This document shows, one piece after another, positions 33,981-41,727 of a DNA stretch of 64,000 nucleotides. Both the position numbers and the translations under genes were made by a program. The DNA lies in NCBI RefSeq assembly GCF_023701745.1, contig NZ_JAJOZB010000001.1, forward strand, positions 930,001-994,000. Direction: 5' to 3'. Under the pieces are notes generated by a model. That model ran no database searches. It was not told the origin of the DNA and saw only the letters and a list, made by a program, of their open reading frames with translations. The stretch comes from Streptomyces sp. RKAG293 (GTDB taxonomy: Bacteria; Actinomycetota; Actinomycetes; Streptomycetales; Streptomycetaceae). Position 1 is the first letter of the stretch; every line of letters begins with the position of its first letter.

Positions 33981-34676
33981 TCAGATCCAGCCGTCGAGCG
34001 ACGCCATGAAGCCGGCGAAGTCGTCACGGTGGATGCAGTGCCCGGCGCCCTTGACCGTACGGATCTCGAACCCGTTGGCCAGCAGCTCCTCGGCGTTCTC
34101 CGGGCTGATGCACAGGCTGGGATCGGCGAGCTGCACCAGCGACGGCACGACGGCGCTCGCCGGCAGGTATCCGAGGGCCGTGCCCTTCTCGGTGAGCGCG
34201 AAGAAGTCACGGTCGAAGAGGGCGAACCCCGCCAGCTCGGCCGCGACATCGGCGTCCGACCAGCGCGGATTCATCGCGCGCACGCTGTCGCCGGTCGCGT
34301 TCGCGACCATGGCCAGCATGAACGCCGACGCGTTCGGAGGCATGTTCTCCAGCCGGAAGCCCGGGTCCGAGTAGACCGCGCGGGCCGGCCGCAGCCGGTC
34401 GGCGGCGAGCGCGAGGGACAGACCGCCGAGCGAGTGGCCGATGGCGAGGTCCGCGCCGGTCGGCAGGTTCTCCACCAGGTCGTCGGCCAGCAGCTCGGGC
34501 CGGTACTCGCCCCGCGGGCTGAGGCCGTGTCCGCGCAGGTCGGGAGCGATGACGCGGTAGCCGCGGGCGATCAGATCGTCCTCGACGGCGTGCCAGGTGC
34601 GGTAGTCCGACATGCCGCCGTGGATGAGCAGCGCGACCTTGTCGCCGTCACCGCGTTCATGGACGTTGAGCTTCAT
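33981..34676 (-). CDS. alpha/beta hydrolase
   Basis: A 231-residue cytoplasmic alpha/beta hydrolase. The HGG oxyanion motif is at LLIHGGMSDY, the nucleophile Ser in AIGHSLGGLSLAL, and the His in VKGAGHCIHRDDF. It could be an esterase, lactonase or C-C hydrolase; the size suits small substrates. The ATG at 34676 with a GGAG site is preferred over an upstream extension. A perfect palindrome TTACACGTGTAA lies 38-49 bases before the start, so expression is probably repressed by a TetR-like protein; none is adjacent. Confidence 0.9.
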   Translation of the reverse strand: MKLNVHERGDGDKVALLIHGGMSDYRTWHAVEDDLIARGYRVIAPDLRGHGLSPRGEYRPELLADDLVENLPTGADLAIGHSLGGLSLALAADRLRPARAVYSDPGFRLENMPPNASAFMLAMVANATGDSVRAMNPRWSDADVAAELAGFALFDRDFFALTEKGTALGYLPASAVVPSLVQLADPSLCISPENAEELLANGFEIRTVKGAGHCIHRDDFAGFMASLDGWI

Positions 34677-34713
34677 GATTCTCCTGCCCCGGGCCGGCCC
34701 GCGACCCCCTGAG

Positions 34714-34725
34714 TTACACGTGTAA
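34714..34725. promoter_or_regulatory. perfect palindrome TTACACGTGTAA upstream of the alpha/beta hydrolase
   Basis: A 12-bp perfect palindrome in an AT-rich pocket directly upstream of the hydrolase gene. The same core recurs at 20550 and 20668 upstream of the MFS/surE region, suggesting one regulator for distant genes. Confidence 0.6.
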
Positions 34726-34818
34726 GCACACGCTACACCCGACCCCTCCTCCCGCATACGCCGCCTTCCGGCCCTTCGGACGTTCTCCAGCGGATCAGGG
34801 AGTCCCCCGCAGACCCGG

Positions 34819-34863
34819 GGGCCCCGCAGATCAGGGCCCGATCGATGGGCCCCGCAGATCAGG
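34819..34863. repeat. 17-bp direct repeat plus degenerate copies
   Basis: GGGCCCCGCAGATCAGG at 34819-34835 and 34847-34863, 28 bp apart, with weaker copies of CGCGGATCAG on both sides (near 34789 and 34872). It lies between two genes on the same strand; function unknown. Confidence 0.7.
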
Positions 34864-34877
34864 AAGCCTCCCGCGGA

Positions 34878-35252
34878 TCAGCGGGTTCGGCCGCCCAGCA
34901 GCCCGGCCAGCACCTCGGCCTCACTGATCTCCGGGCGCTTGGTCGCCGTGAGCAGCGTCAGCGGACGCCCCTCCCCCGCGAGCTCGCGCAGGTGCGCCAG
35001 CGCGGCCGCCCGTTCGGGTTCCTCCAGTTCGGCGCGGTATCGCCGGCCGAACTCCGTGAACAGCTCCGGGTCGTGGCCGTACCACTGACGCAACTCCGCC
35101 GACGGGGCCACCTGCTTGCACCACTCGTCGAGGGCCGCCCTGGCCTTGGTCAGCCCACGCGGCCAGAGCCGGTCGACCAGCACCCGGGCACCGTCGTCCG
35201 GCGCCGGCTCCTCGTAGATCCGACGCACCCGTACATCGCCGTTCGCCGACAT
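34878..35252 (-). CDS. DUF488 family protein
   Basis: A 124-residue protein with the DUF488 opening VRRIYEEPAPDDGARVLVDRLWPRGLTK and the later EWCKQVAPSAELRQWYGHDPELFTEF, LLTATKRPEISEAEVLAGLL. The family is widespread, has no established biochemical role, and has been linked loosely to nucleic-acid or stress functions. Two adjacent ATG codons are possible; the second sits at the better distance from GAGGAG. It is divergent from the YtrA operon with 210 bp between them. Confidence 0.9.
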   Translation of the reverse strand: MSANGDVRVRRIYEEPAPDDGARVLVDRLWPRGLTKARAALDEWCKQVAPSAELRQWYGHDPELFTEFGRRYRAELEEPERAAALAHLRELAGEGRPLTLLTATKRPEISEAEVLAGLLGGRTR

Positions 35253-35400
35253 CATCGCTCTCCTCACGGTGGCTGCGTTCCACACTGCACCGCCCGGGCC
35301 CGGCCTGCGACACCACCGGCGACCAGGGGCGACGCGACCGCACCGCGCCGCCGAAGTCCTTCGGCGGATCAACGAGGTCCGCCCTTCCGGTTGTTGGGCC

Positions 35401-35448
35401 TTGACAGTGCGAAGTGCCCTGAGGATCCTGTCTTACTGTCGTAGGACA
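35401..35448 (+). promoter_or_regulatory. promoter and inverted-repeat operator of the YtrA-type operon
   Basis: A consensus -35 TTGACA (35401-35406) is followed at 35429-35448 by TGTCTTAC, a 4-nt gap and GTAGGACA, an 8-bp inverted repeat with one mismatch. It overlaps the expected -10/start region and ends 14 bases before the GTG. YtrA-subfamily repressors bind such inverted repeats in their own promoters, so autoregulation is expected. Confidence 0.7.
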
Positions 35449-35462
35449 ATAGGAGAACACTG

Positions 35463-35867
35463 GTGATCGAGTTCGTGCTCGACGGCCGCTCGCGGGTGGC
35501 CACCTACATGCAGCTGGTACTCCAGGTGAAGCAGTCGCTACGGGTCGGACTGCTGGAGCCGGGCGACCAGCTGCCCAAGGTGCGGGCGGTGGCCCAGTCG
35601 CTGGCGATCAACCCGAACACCGTCCTGAAGGCGTACCGGGAACTGGAGATCGAGGGTCTGGCGGAGGGCCGCCCCGGCGTGGGCACCTTCATCGTGCGCA
35701 CGCTGGCAGGACCGTCGCTGGTCAACCAGGCCGACCTGCGCGAGGACCTGGTGATCTGGCTTCGCAAGGCGCAGGCCGCCGGCCTGCCCCGCGACGACAT
35801 CGCCGCCCTGATCGACACCACCCTGCGCGCCACCCTCGACGGCCCGGCACCCAAGGACATCTCATGA
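35463..35867 (+). CDS. GntR family regulator, YtrA subfamily
   Basis: A 134-residue repressor. Residues 8-78 form the GntR winged helix (YMQLVLQVKQSLRVGLLEPGDQLPKVRAVAQSLAINPNTVLKAYRELE, split here by the wing EGLAEGRPGVGTFIV). The short C-terminal part of about 50 residues is the small helical dimer region that defines YtrA. The GTG is preceded by AGGAG. YtrA regulators control the ABC genes of their own operon, often in response to cell-envelope antibiotics, and that arrangement is present here: the ABC ATPase starts at or just after its stop. Confidence 0.93.
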   Translation: MIEFVLDGRSRVATYMQLVLQVKQSLRVGLLEPGDQLPKVRAVAQSLAINPNTVLKAYRELEIEGLAEGRPGVGTFIVRTLAGPSLVNQADLREDLVIWLRKAQAAGLPRDDIAALIDTTLRATLDGPAPKDIS

Positions 35868-35884
35868 GCGAAGTGGGAGCACAC

Positions 35885-36778
35885 ATGACGGACACGGCGT
35901 TGGAAACGGACGCCCTGGGCAAGCGCTACGGGCGTACCTGGGCGCTGCGCGACTGCTCACTGCAGCTGCCGGCCGGGCGGATCGCCGCACTGGTCGGACC
36001 GAACGGTGCGGGCAAGTCCACCTTGCTGCACCTGGCCGTCGGCCTGTTGCGGCCGGATTCCGGACAGGTACGGGTCTTCGGCCAGGACCCGCGCGACAAC
36101 CCCTCGGTGCTGGCCGACATCGGCTTCGTCGCCCAGGACACCCCGCTCTACGAGGACTTCACCACCACCGACCTGATCACCATGGGCGGCAAGCTCAACC
36201 GCCGCTGGGACGCCGCCCTCGCCCGCGACCGGCTCGCCCAGCTCGACCTCCCGCCGGACAAGCCGGTCGGCAAACTGTCCGGTGGGCAGCGCGCCCAGGT
36301 CGCGCTGGCCCTGGCGCTCGCCAAGCGGCCCCGCCTGCTGCTGCTCGACGAGCCGATCGCCAGTCTCGACCCGCTGGCGCGCCATGAGTTCATGCAGACG
36401 CTGATGGGCGCGGTCGGCGAGACCGACACCACGGTCCTGCTCTCCTCGCATCTGCTGACCGACCTGGAACGCACCTGCGACTACCTGATCGTGTTGCAGA
36501 CGGCTCAGGTCCAACTGGCCGGCCCCGTCGACGATCTGCTCGCCGAGCACCGGACGTGGGTCGGCCCGCGCACCGGGACCGACGCGATCCCCGGTCCGGC
36601 GAAGGTCGTCCGCGCCAGCCACACCGACCGGCAGTCCACTCTGCTCGTGCGCACCCAGGGCCGCCCGCTCGACGACCTCGCGTGGTCCGAGCACGAAGTG
36701 ACCCTCGAAGACCTCGTCCTGGCCTATCTCACCGCCGCCGCCCGCCCGGCCCGCACCTCGATGGATGTGACCGCATGA
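35885..36778 (+). CDS. ABC transporter ATP-binding protein
   Basis: A 297-residue ATPase. Walker A GPNGAGKST is near residue 40, Q-loop GFVAQDTPLYEDF, signature LSGGQRAQVALALALAKRP, Walker B LLLLDEPIASLDP and switch His SSHLLTDLERTCDY. The C-terminal 75 residues form a small extra domain typical of exporters partnered with ABC-2-type permeases. The start at 35885 has GGGAG; an ATG at 35864 overlapping the regulator stop (ATGA) and following AAGGA is equally possible and adds seven residues. It forms one operon with the regulator and the permease. Confidence 0.92.
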   Translation: MTDTALETDALGKRYGRTWALRDCSLQLPAGRIAALVGPNGAGKSTLLHLAVGLLRPDSGQVRVFGQDPRDNPSVLADIGFVAQDTPLYEDFTTTDLITMGGKLNRRWDAALARDRLAQLDLPPDKPVGKLSGGQRAQVALALALAKRPRLLLLDEPIASLDPLARHEFMQTLMGAVGETDTTVLLSSHLLTDLERTCDYLIVLQTAQVQLAGPVDDLLAEHRTWVGPRTGTDAIPGPAKVVRASHTDRQSTLLVRTQGRPLDDLAWSEHEVTLEDLVLAYLTAAARPARTSMDVTA

Positions 36779-37770
36779 TCTGGCTCACCTGGCGCCAGCA
36801 CCGCAAGCAGGCCCTGTTCACCGTCATCGCCCTCGCGCTGCTCGCCGCCCTCGTGGTGCCCACCGGGCTGCGGATGCACCACTCCATCAAGAGCTCCGGC
36901 CTGGCCGCCTGTCTGTCCAAGCTGGGTTCGGCCGAGCTCGTCTCCCACAACGACTGTCACAAGCTCAGCACCGAGTTCTCCAATCAGTTCGCCGCCATGC
37001 CCTTCATCAGCGTGCTGTTCGTGGCTCTGCCGCTCCTGGTCGGGCTGTTCTTCGGCGCCCCGCTGGTCGCCCGGGAGGTCGAGCACGGCACCCACCGGCT
37101 GGTGTGGACGCAGGGAGTCAGCCGTCGGCACTGGGCAGTGGCCAAGTTCGGCCTGATCGGCGGGGCCACGACGCTCCTCGCCGTCGTGTACGCGCTGGGC
37201 GTCTCCTGGTGGTCGGAACCTCTGGCCACCATCGGCAACGGGCGGTTCACCTACATCTTCTTCGATGTGCAGGGCATCGCGCCGATCGGCTACACCCTGT
37301 TCGCGGTGGCACTGGGTATCTTCGCCGGCACCGTCTGGCGCAAGGTGATGCCCGCCATGGCGGTGACTCTCGGCGGGTTCCTCGTGGTCCGCATCGGCAT
37401 CGAACTCCTCGCCAGAATGCACTACATGGCCCCGCGCAACCTCACCTACGCGGTCAGCGGCAACCTGCAGCCGAACCCGTCCCTGAGCAACTGGGTGTCC
37501 TCCATGGGCGTGCGGGACGCCGGCGGCAGAGCCGTCATGAGCAACAGCCAGGTGGGGTGTCCGTCGGTCGGGACCAAGGCGGCCCCGGGACTCCCCGACG
37601 CCGACAGCTGTCTGAGCCAGATGGGTCTGGGGCGCGGCGCCTACAACTGGCAGCGCTTCCAGCCCGGTGACCGCTTCTGGGCGTTCCAGGGCATCGAAAC
37701 CGGCATCTTCATCGCGCTGGCCGCCCTGCTGCTCTGGCTCGCCGTCCGCCGCATCAGCCGCGTCGCCTGA
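36775..37770 (+). CDS. ABC transporter permease (ABC-2 like)
   Basis: A 331-residue membrane protein whose ATG overlaps the ATPase stop as ATGA. Helices are visible near 17-37, 80-105 (FISVLFVALPLLVGLFFGAPLVARE), 125-150, 168-190, 200-220 and 305-325. EVEHGTHRLVWTQGVSRRHWAVAKF is the cytoplasmic segment typical of this permease family. A large extracytoplasmic loop (about 225-300) has paired cysteines (CPSVG, DSCLSQ). The system is probably an exporter for envelope stress or peptide antibiotic defence, by analogy with YtrA-controlled operons. Confidence 0.88.
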   Translation: MIWLTWRQHRKQALFTVIALALLAALVVPTGLRMHHSIKSSGLAACLSKLGSAELVSHNDCHKLSTEFSNQFAAMPFISVLFVALPLLVGLFFGAPLVAREVEHGTHRLVWTQGVSRRHWAVAKFGLIGGATTLLAVVYALGVSWWSEPLATIGNGRFTYIFFDVQGIAPIGYTLFAVALGIFAGTVWRKVMPAMAVTLGGFLVVRIGIELLARMHYMAPRNLTYAVSGNLQPNPSLSNWVSSMGVRDAGGRAVMSNSQVGCPSVGTKAAPGLPDADSCLSQMGLGRGAYNWQRFQPGDRFWAFQGIETGIFIALAALLLWLAVRRISRVA

Positions 37771-37771
37771 C

Positions 37772-37806
37772 CAGACGCCTGACCAGGCGTCAGACCAGGC
37801 GTCAGA
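37772..37806. terminator. repetitive hairpin region between convergent genes
   Basis: CAGACGCCTGACCAGGCGTCAG-type units repeat here: GACGCCT pairs with AGGCGTC around ACC loops, and an AGACCAGGCGTC unit is duplicated. It likely ends the ABC operon and the convergent SnoaL gene. Confidence 0.55.
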
Positions 37807-37815
37807 CATCGGGCG

Positions 37816-38172
37816 TCACACCTCGTTGTTCCACATGCGGAACACGGTGCACTTGCCGCGGTTGTCGAAGGTCACGGTCCAGAGGTTGGAGAAGGTGCCG
37901 AGTTCCTTGTAGACGCCGGTGCCCCGGATGGCCGCCGTGTCTCCGTTGATCATGAGAAGGGACCACTCGAACGTCCAGCCGCCCTGCTGCCACGGCTCCC
38001 GGCCGAGCCACCCCTCGACGATCTCGTCACGTCCGTTCCAATCGGTCGCGTACGGCCATTCGTGGTACTCCGCGTCCGCTGTGAAGAGGGCCTTGATGTC
38101 CTTCGCCGCGCCGGTGCTCCAGGCCCGCACGTAGCTCTCGACCCACGCTTCCACCTGCTGCTTCGTTACCAT
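37816..38172 (-). CDS. SnoaL-like / nuclear transport factor 2 family protein
   Basis: A 118-residue protein with the NTF2-like cone fold: [73 protein letters not shown], then [13 protein letters not shown]. Members are small isomerases, hydrolases or binding proteins. The longer upstream frame is not used; the ATG at 38172 fits the fold. It is divergent from an XRE/MmyB-type regulator with 158 bp between them, a frequent pairing in which the regulator controls the small enzyme. Confidence 0.88.
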   Translation of the reverse strand: MVTKQQVEAWVESYVRAWSTGAAKDIKALFTADAEYHEWPYATDWNGRDEIVEGWLGREPWQQGGWTFEWSLLMINGDTAAIRGTGVYKELGTFSNLWTVTFDNRGKCTVFRMWNNEV

Positions 38173-38330
38173 CGCTGCTTCGTTCCTTCGTTCCTGTGTC
38201 ATTCGGCGGTTCGGCGGCGCGGTGGGCGCGGTCCACCGCGGTTCCGAGCATGCGCCACATCCCGCCGACAGGGCAGGACGAGGCTTCCTGGGTGCGCCAC
38301 TCCCAGGATCGGGCGACGTACGATGCATGG

Positions 38331-39179
38331 ATGAGCGGTCATGAACTGGGTGAATTCCTGCGGGCTCGCCGCTCCCGGCTCAAACCCGCTGACGTGGGGA
38401 TTCCGTCCTCCGGAGCGCGTCGGGTCGCCGGACTGCGGCGCGAGGAGGTCGCCGTCCTGGCCGGGGTGAGCGCCGATTACTACGCCCGTCTGGAGCAGGG
38501 CCGGGAGCGGAACCCGTCCGGTCAGGTCATCGACGCCATCGCGCGGGCTCTGCGGCTGGACGCCGACGCCTGCTGGCACGCGTACCGGCTCGCCGGTCTC
38601 GTGCCGAAGGCGGTACCCGCCGGCAGTCCCGACCTGGTGGATCCCGCCCTGCTCCAACTGATGGACGCCTTTCCCTCGGCCGTCGCCTACGTCACCAACC
38701 GCCGTCTGGAGATCCTCGCTTCGAACGCACTGGCCGACGCTCTGCTGTCACCGCTGACCGACCCTCGCGACATGATCCGCTCGCTCTTCCACGATCCCGC
38801 CGCCCGCGAACTCTTCGCCGACTGGCAGTCCGTCGCGAGCGACTCGGTCGAGGCGCTGCGGCTGGCCGCGGGTTACGACCGGAGTGACCCCGGGATCGCC
38901 GCGGTCGTCGCCGAACTCCTCGCCGACAGCGAGGAGTTCGCCGCGCTGTGGCACCACCACGACGTCAGCCGTCTGGGCAGCAGGAGCAAGGTCTTCAACC
39001 ATCCGGACGTCGGCCGGATCGAGCTGGCGTACCAGAGCTTCGACGTCCAGAGTGCGCCCGGGCAGTATCTGCTGGTCGGTACCGCCGAGCCGGGCAGTGC
39101 GAACGCCGACTCCCTCGCCCTCCTCGGGTCGCTGCACGCCGTCGGCCGCGCCGGCCGGCCGCGGCCGGACAGCGGCTGA
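38331..39179 (+). CDS. XRE regulator with MmyB-type ligand-binding domain
   Basis: A 282-residue regulator. The N-terminus has [55 protein letters not shown], a HTH of the family next to which many Streptomyces oxidoreductases lie. The C-terminal 170 residues are the MmyB-like, PAS-related domain ([68 protein letters not shown]), which in a studied relative binds a fatty acid. It probably regulates the divergent SnoaL-like gene. Confidence 0.92.
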   Translation: MSGHELGEFLRARRSRLKPADVGIPSSGARRVAGLRREEVAVLAGVSADYYARLEQGRERNPSGQVIDAIARALRLDADACWHAYRLAGLVPKAVPAGSPDLVDPALLQLMDAFPSAVAYVTNRRLEILASNALADALLSPLTDPRDMIRSLFHDPAARELFADWQSVASDSVEALRLAAGYDRSDPGIAAVVAELLADSEEFAALWHHHDVSRLGSRSKVFNHPDVGRIELAYQSFDVQSAPGQYLLVGTAEPGSANADSLALLGSLHAVGRAGRPRPDSG

Positions 39180-39309
39180 CCCGGCCCGGACATCGATCAC
39201 CCGTACGAGGGGCGTGCCGGTGCATCATGCTCACGGCGCCTCGTGCACTCGGTGGGGTGAAGGGCGGCCGAGGGGGATTGCCTGTCCGGTGCGAGGTCGT
39301 TGGTCGGGC

Positions 39310-39522
39310 GTGACAGCGATCCAGGAGGCCGGGGTTCCGACCGGCCGGCGGCGGAGGACAGGCGACGGCACGGCCGAAGAATCGGTTCTTCTTGTGGACG
39401 GGCCTCCGATCTATGCCGCGCTCGCCCTGCAGTGGCACCAGGCCGGGCGCATAGTGCCCGGCCAGTACGACCGCGAGTGGTCCGCGCTGGTGGCCACCGC
39501 ACCGGGAGCCGGTGGTCACTGA
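39310..39522 (+). CDS. hypothetical 70-residue protein
   Basis: A GTG-initiated frame of 70 codons with the globular-looking core ESVLLVDGPPIYAALALQWHQ, AGRIVPGQYDREWSALVATA. The composition (Trp, Tyr, hydrophobic pattern) is protein-like and third-position GC is fairly high, but the ribosome site is weak. I do not recognise the family. It lies between the XRE regulator and the FUSC gene, transcribed in the same direction. It may be real or an accidental frame. Confidence 0.4.
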   Translation: MTAIQEAGVPTGRRRRTGDGTAEESVLLVDGPPIYAALALQWHQAGRIVPGQYDREWSALVATAPGAGGH

Positions 39523-39695
39523 CCCGAGCGGGATGCCGGACTTCCCCCCGGCATCCCGCAAACGGCCCGGACCGCCCGGACCGCACCGACTGCCGCGCCG
39601 CGCAGACCGCACCGGCTGCCGGCCGCCCTCCTCGCGCACGACTGGCCCCGCGGAGCCCCCGGCAGCCCCCGAGCCCGGACACCGATAATGGGCCC

Positions 39696-41672
39696 ATGCA
39701 AAGCCGCCTCGCCCCGCCCGCCTGGCTGGTCAGGACACTCACTCCGCAGACCGCTCCCATCCCCTGGCCCGCCGTCGGCCGCGCCGGCATCGCCATGGCG
39801 GCGCCGCTCGCCGTGGGCCTGGCCGCCGGACAGCCTGCGTACGGGGCGCTGGTGTCGATGGGAGCCCTGTCCGGGGTCATCGGCGACACCGCCGACGCCT
39901 ACCGCATGCGGGTCTTCAACATCGCCGTGCCACAGCTCTTCGGTGCCCTCGGCGTCATGTTCGGCACCATCGTCTTCGGTCACGGCTGGCTGGCGGTCGG
40001 CGCCCTGACACTGATCGCGCTCGTCTCCGGGATGATGTCGACCATCGGCGCGGTGGCCTCCGTATCGGGGTTGCTGCTTCTGCTGAACTCGGTGATCGGG
40101 GCCGGGCTCCCGTTGCCGGGGCCGTGGTGGAAGGCCCCGCTGCTGCTCGCCTGCGGCGGCCTGTTCGTGCTGTTCCTCGCCCTGCTCGCCTGGCCGTTCC
40201 GCAGACAGGAACCCGAGCGCGCCGCCGTCGGAGCCGCCTACCGCGCGGTCGCGGATCTCCTCGAAGCGGCGGGCAAGGACACCTACGACGCCAAGCGGCA
40301 GGCGGTCACCCAGGCCCTCGACACGTCGTACGACCTGATCCTCGCCCGGCGCGCCCGAGCCCACGGTCGCAGCGGCCCGTTCGTACGGCTCCTGTCCGCG
40401 CTCAACGTGCTGATCCCGCTCGTCGAGGCGGCGCCCGCCGCCCATCTGCACGGCGCACCGCTGCCCGCCGGGATTCCCGCCGCCGTACGGGACCTGGCCG
40501 ACGCGGTCGAGACGGGCACTACGGGGCGGCCGGACGCCGGACCACCCGGCGCGGACGGACCCGCCCGCCCGGCACCCGGCACCCGCCCCTCGGCGAGTGC
40601 TCCGCCCGTACCCTCCGAACTCGCCGTCGACGTCGCGCTCCGCCACGCCGCCACCGTCGTGTACGAGACGGACCCCGACCCGTACAACGTCGACGACCGC
40701 CTCGGCCTGCCGGCCGCGCTGCGCATCCGGGTCCGCCGTGCGACCCGTAACGTGCTGCTCTCCGAGGGGTCCTGGCGCTACGGTCTGCGGCTCGCGCTCT
40801 GCATCGGGATCGCCCAGGGCCTGGTCTCACTGATCGCCGTGCCCCGCTCCTACTGGGTCGCGCTCACCGTCACCTTCGTCCTCAAGCCCGACTTCGGTTC
40901 GGTCTTCTCCCGCGCCGTGCTGCGCGCACTCGGTACGGCGGTGGGCCTGGTCACCGCGGCGGCCGTGCTGAGCCAGGTGCCGCGCGGCTGGTGGGACGTG
41001 CTGGCGCTCGTGCTGCTCGCGGCGCTGATCCCGGCCGCGTCGGCGAAGGGGTACGCCTACCAGACGGCGGCCATCACCCCGGTGATCCTGCTGCTCTCCG
41101 ACGTTCTCAACCACCAGGGGTTCGCGCTGGTGGTCCCGCGCCTCGTCGACAGCCTCATCGGGTGCGGCATCGCGTTGATCGCGGGGTATCTGCTGTGGCC
41201 CGAGAGCTGGCAGACCCGTATCGGGGACCGGCTCGCCAGTGCCGTCGAAGACACCGCGCACTATGTGGAGACCGCCTTCGGACCTGCCACCGACCACGCC
41301 TCACGCACCCGGCAACGACGCCGCCTCTACCGTGATCTGTCCACCGTGCGCACGGAGTTCCAGCGCGCGCTGACCGAACCGCCGCCCACCGGAAACCGGG
41401 CCGCCGCCTGGTGGCCGCTGGTCGTCGCGGTCGAGCGGATCGTCGACGCGACGACCGCCGCCCGGGTCCGCGTCAACCACGGCGCGCCGGACCCCGCGCC
41501 CGCCGAGGTCGAAGCGGTCGCGCTCCACCTGCGGGAACTGGCGGTCGGCGTACGGAGCTCGGACCGGCTGATCGAGGTCCGCGCCGAGCTGGCGGGGGAC
41601 GAGGAGGGGGTCCTCGCCCCGCTCCGCCAGGAGGTGAGCGCCGCGCGGGCGATCACCTCCCCCGACCCCTGA
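39696..41672 (+). CDS. FUSC family inner-membrane protein
   Basis: A 658-residue membrane protein with the two-block layout of FUSC/aromatic-acid exporter proteins. Block one has about five helices (IAMAAPLAVGLAAGQPAYGALVSMGA to LFVLFLALLAWPF), a cytoplasmic region of about 200 residues follows, including an Ala/Pro/Gly-rich linker (near 275-300), then a second helical block (GLRLALCIGIAQGLVSLIAVPRSYWVALTVTFVLKPDFGS to GIALIAGYLLWPESW) and a helical tail. The segment YWVALTVTFVLKPDFGSVFSRAVLRALGT is the conserved family core. Relatives export aromatic acids or siderophores, but the substrate here is unknown. Confidence 0.88.
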   Translation: MQSRLAPPAWLVRTLTPQTAPIPWPAVGRAGIAMAAPLAVGLAAGQPAYGALVSMGALSGVIGDTADAYRMRVFNIAVPQLFGALGVMFGTIVFGHGWLAVGALTLIALVSGMMSTIGAVASVSGLLLLLNSVIGAGLPLPGPWWKAPLLLACGGLFVLFLALLAWPFRRQEPERAAVGAAYRAVADLLEAAGKDTYDAKRQAVTQALDTSYDLILARRARAHGRSGPFVRLLSALNVLIPLVEAAPAAHLHGAPLPAGIPAAVRDLADAVETGTTGRPDAGPPGADGPARPAPGTRPSASAPPVPSELAVDVALRHAATVVYETDPDPYNVDDRLGLPAALRIRVRRATRNVLLSEGSWRYGLRLALCIGIAQGLVSLIAVPRSYWVALTVTFVLKPDFGSVFSRAVLRALGTAVGLVTAAAVLSQVPRGWWDVLALVLLAALIPAASAKGYAYQTAAITPVILLLSDVLNHQGFALVVPRLVDSLIGCGIALIAGYLLWPESWQTRIGDRLASAVEDTAHYVETAFGPATDHASRTRQRRRLYRDLSTVRTEFQRALTEPPPTGNRAAAWWPLVVAVERIVDATTAARVRVNHGAPDPAPAEVEAVALHLRELAVGVRSSDRLIEVRAELAGDEEGVLAPLRQEVSAARAITSPDP

Positions 41673-41727
41673 CAGCGCGGTCACGCGACGGCGACGACAG
41701 GTGCCGGGGGGTGGCGACCGCCGGGGA

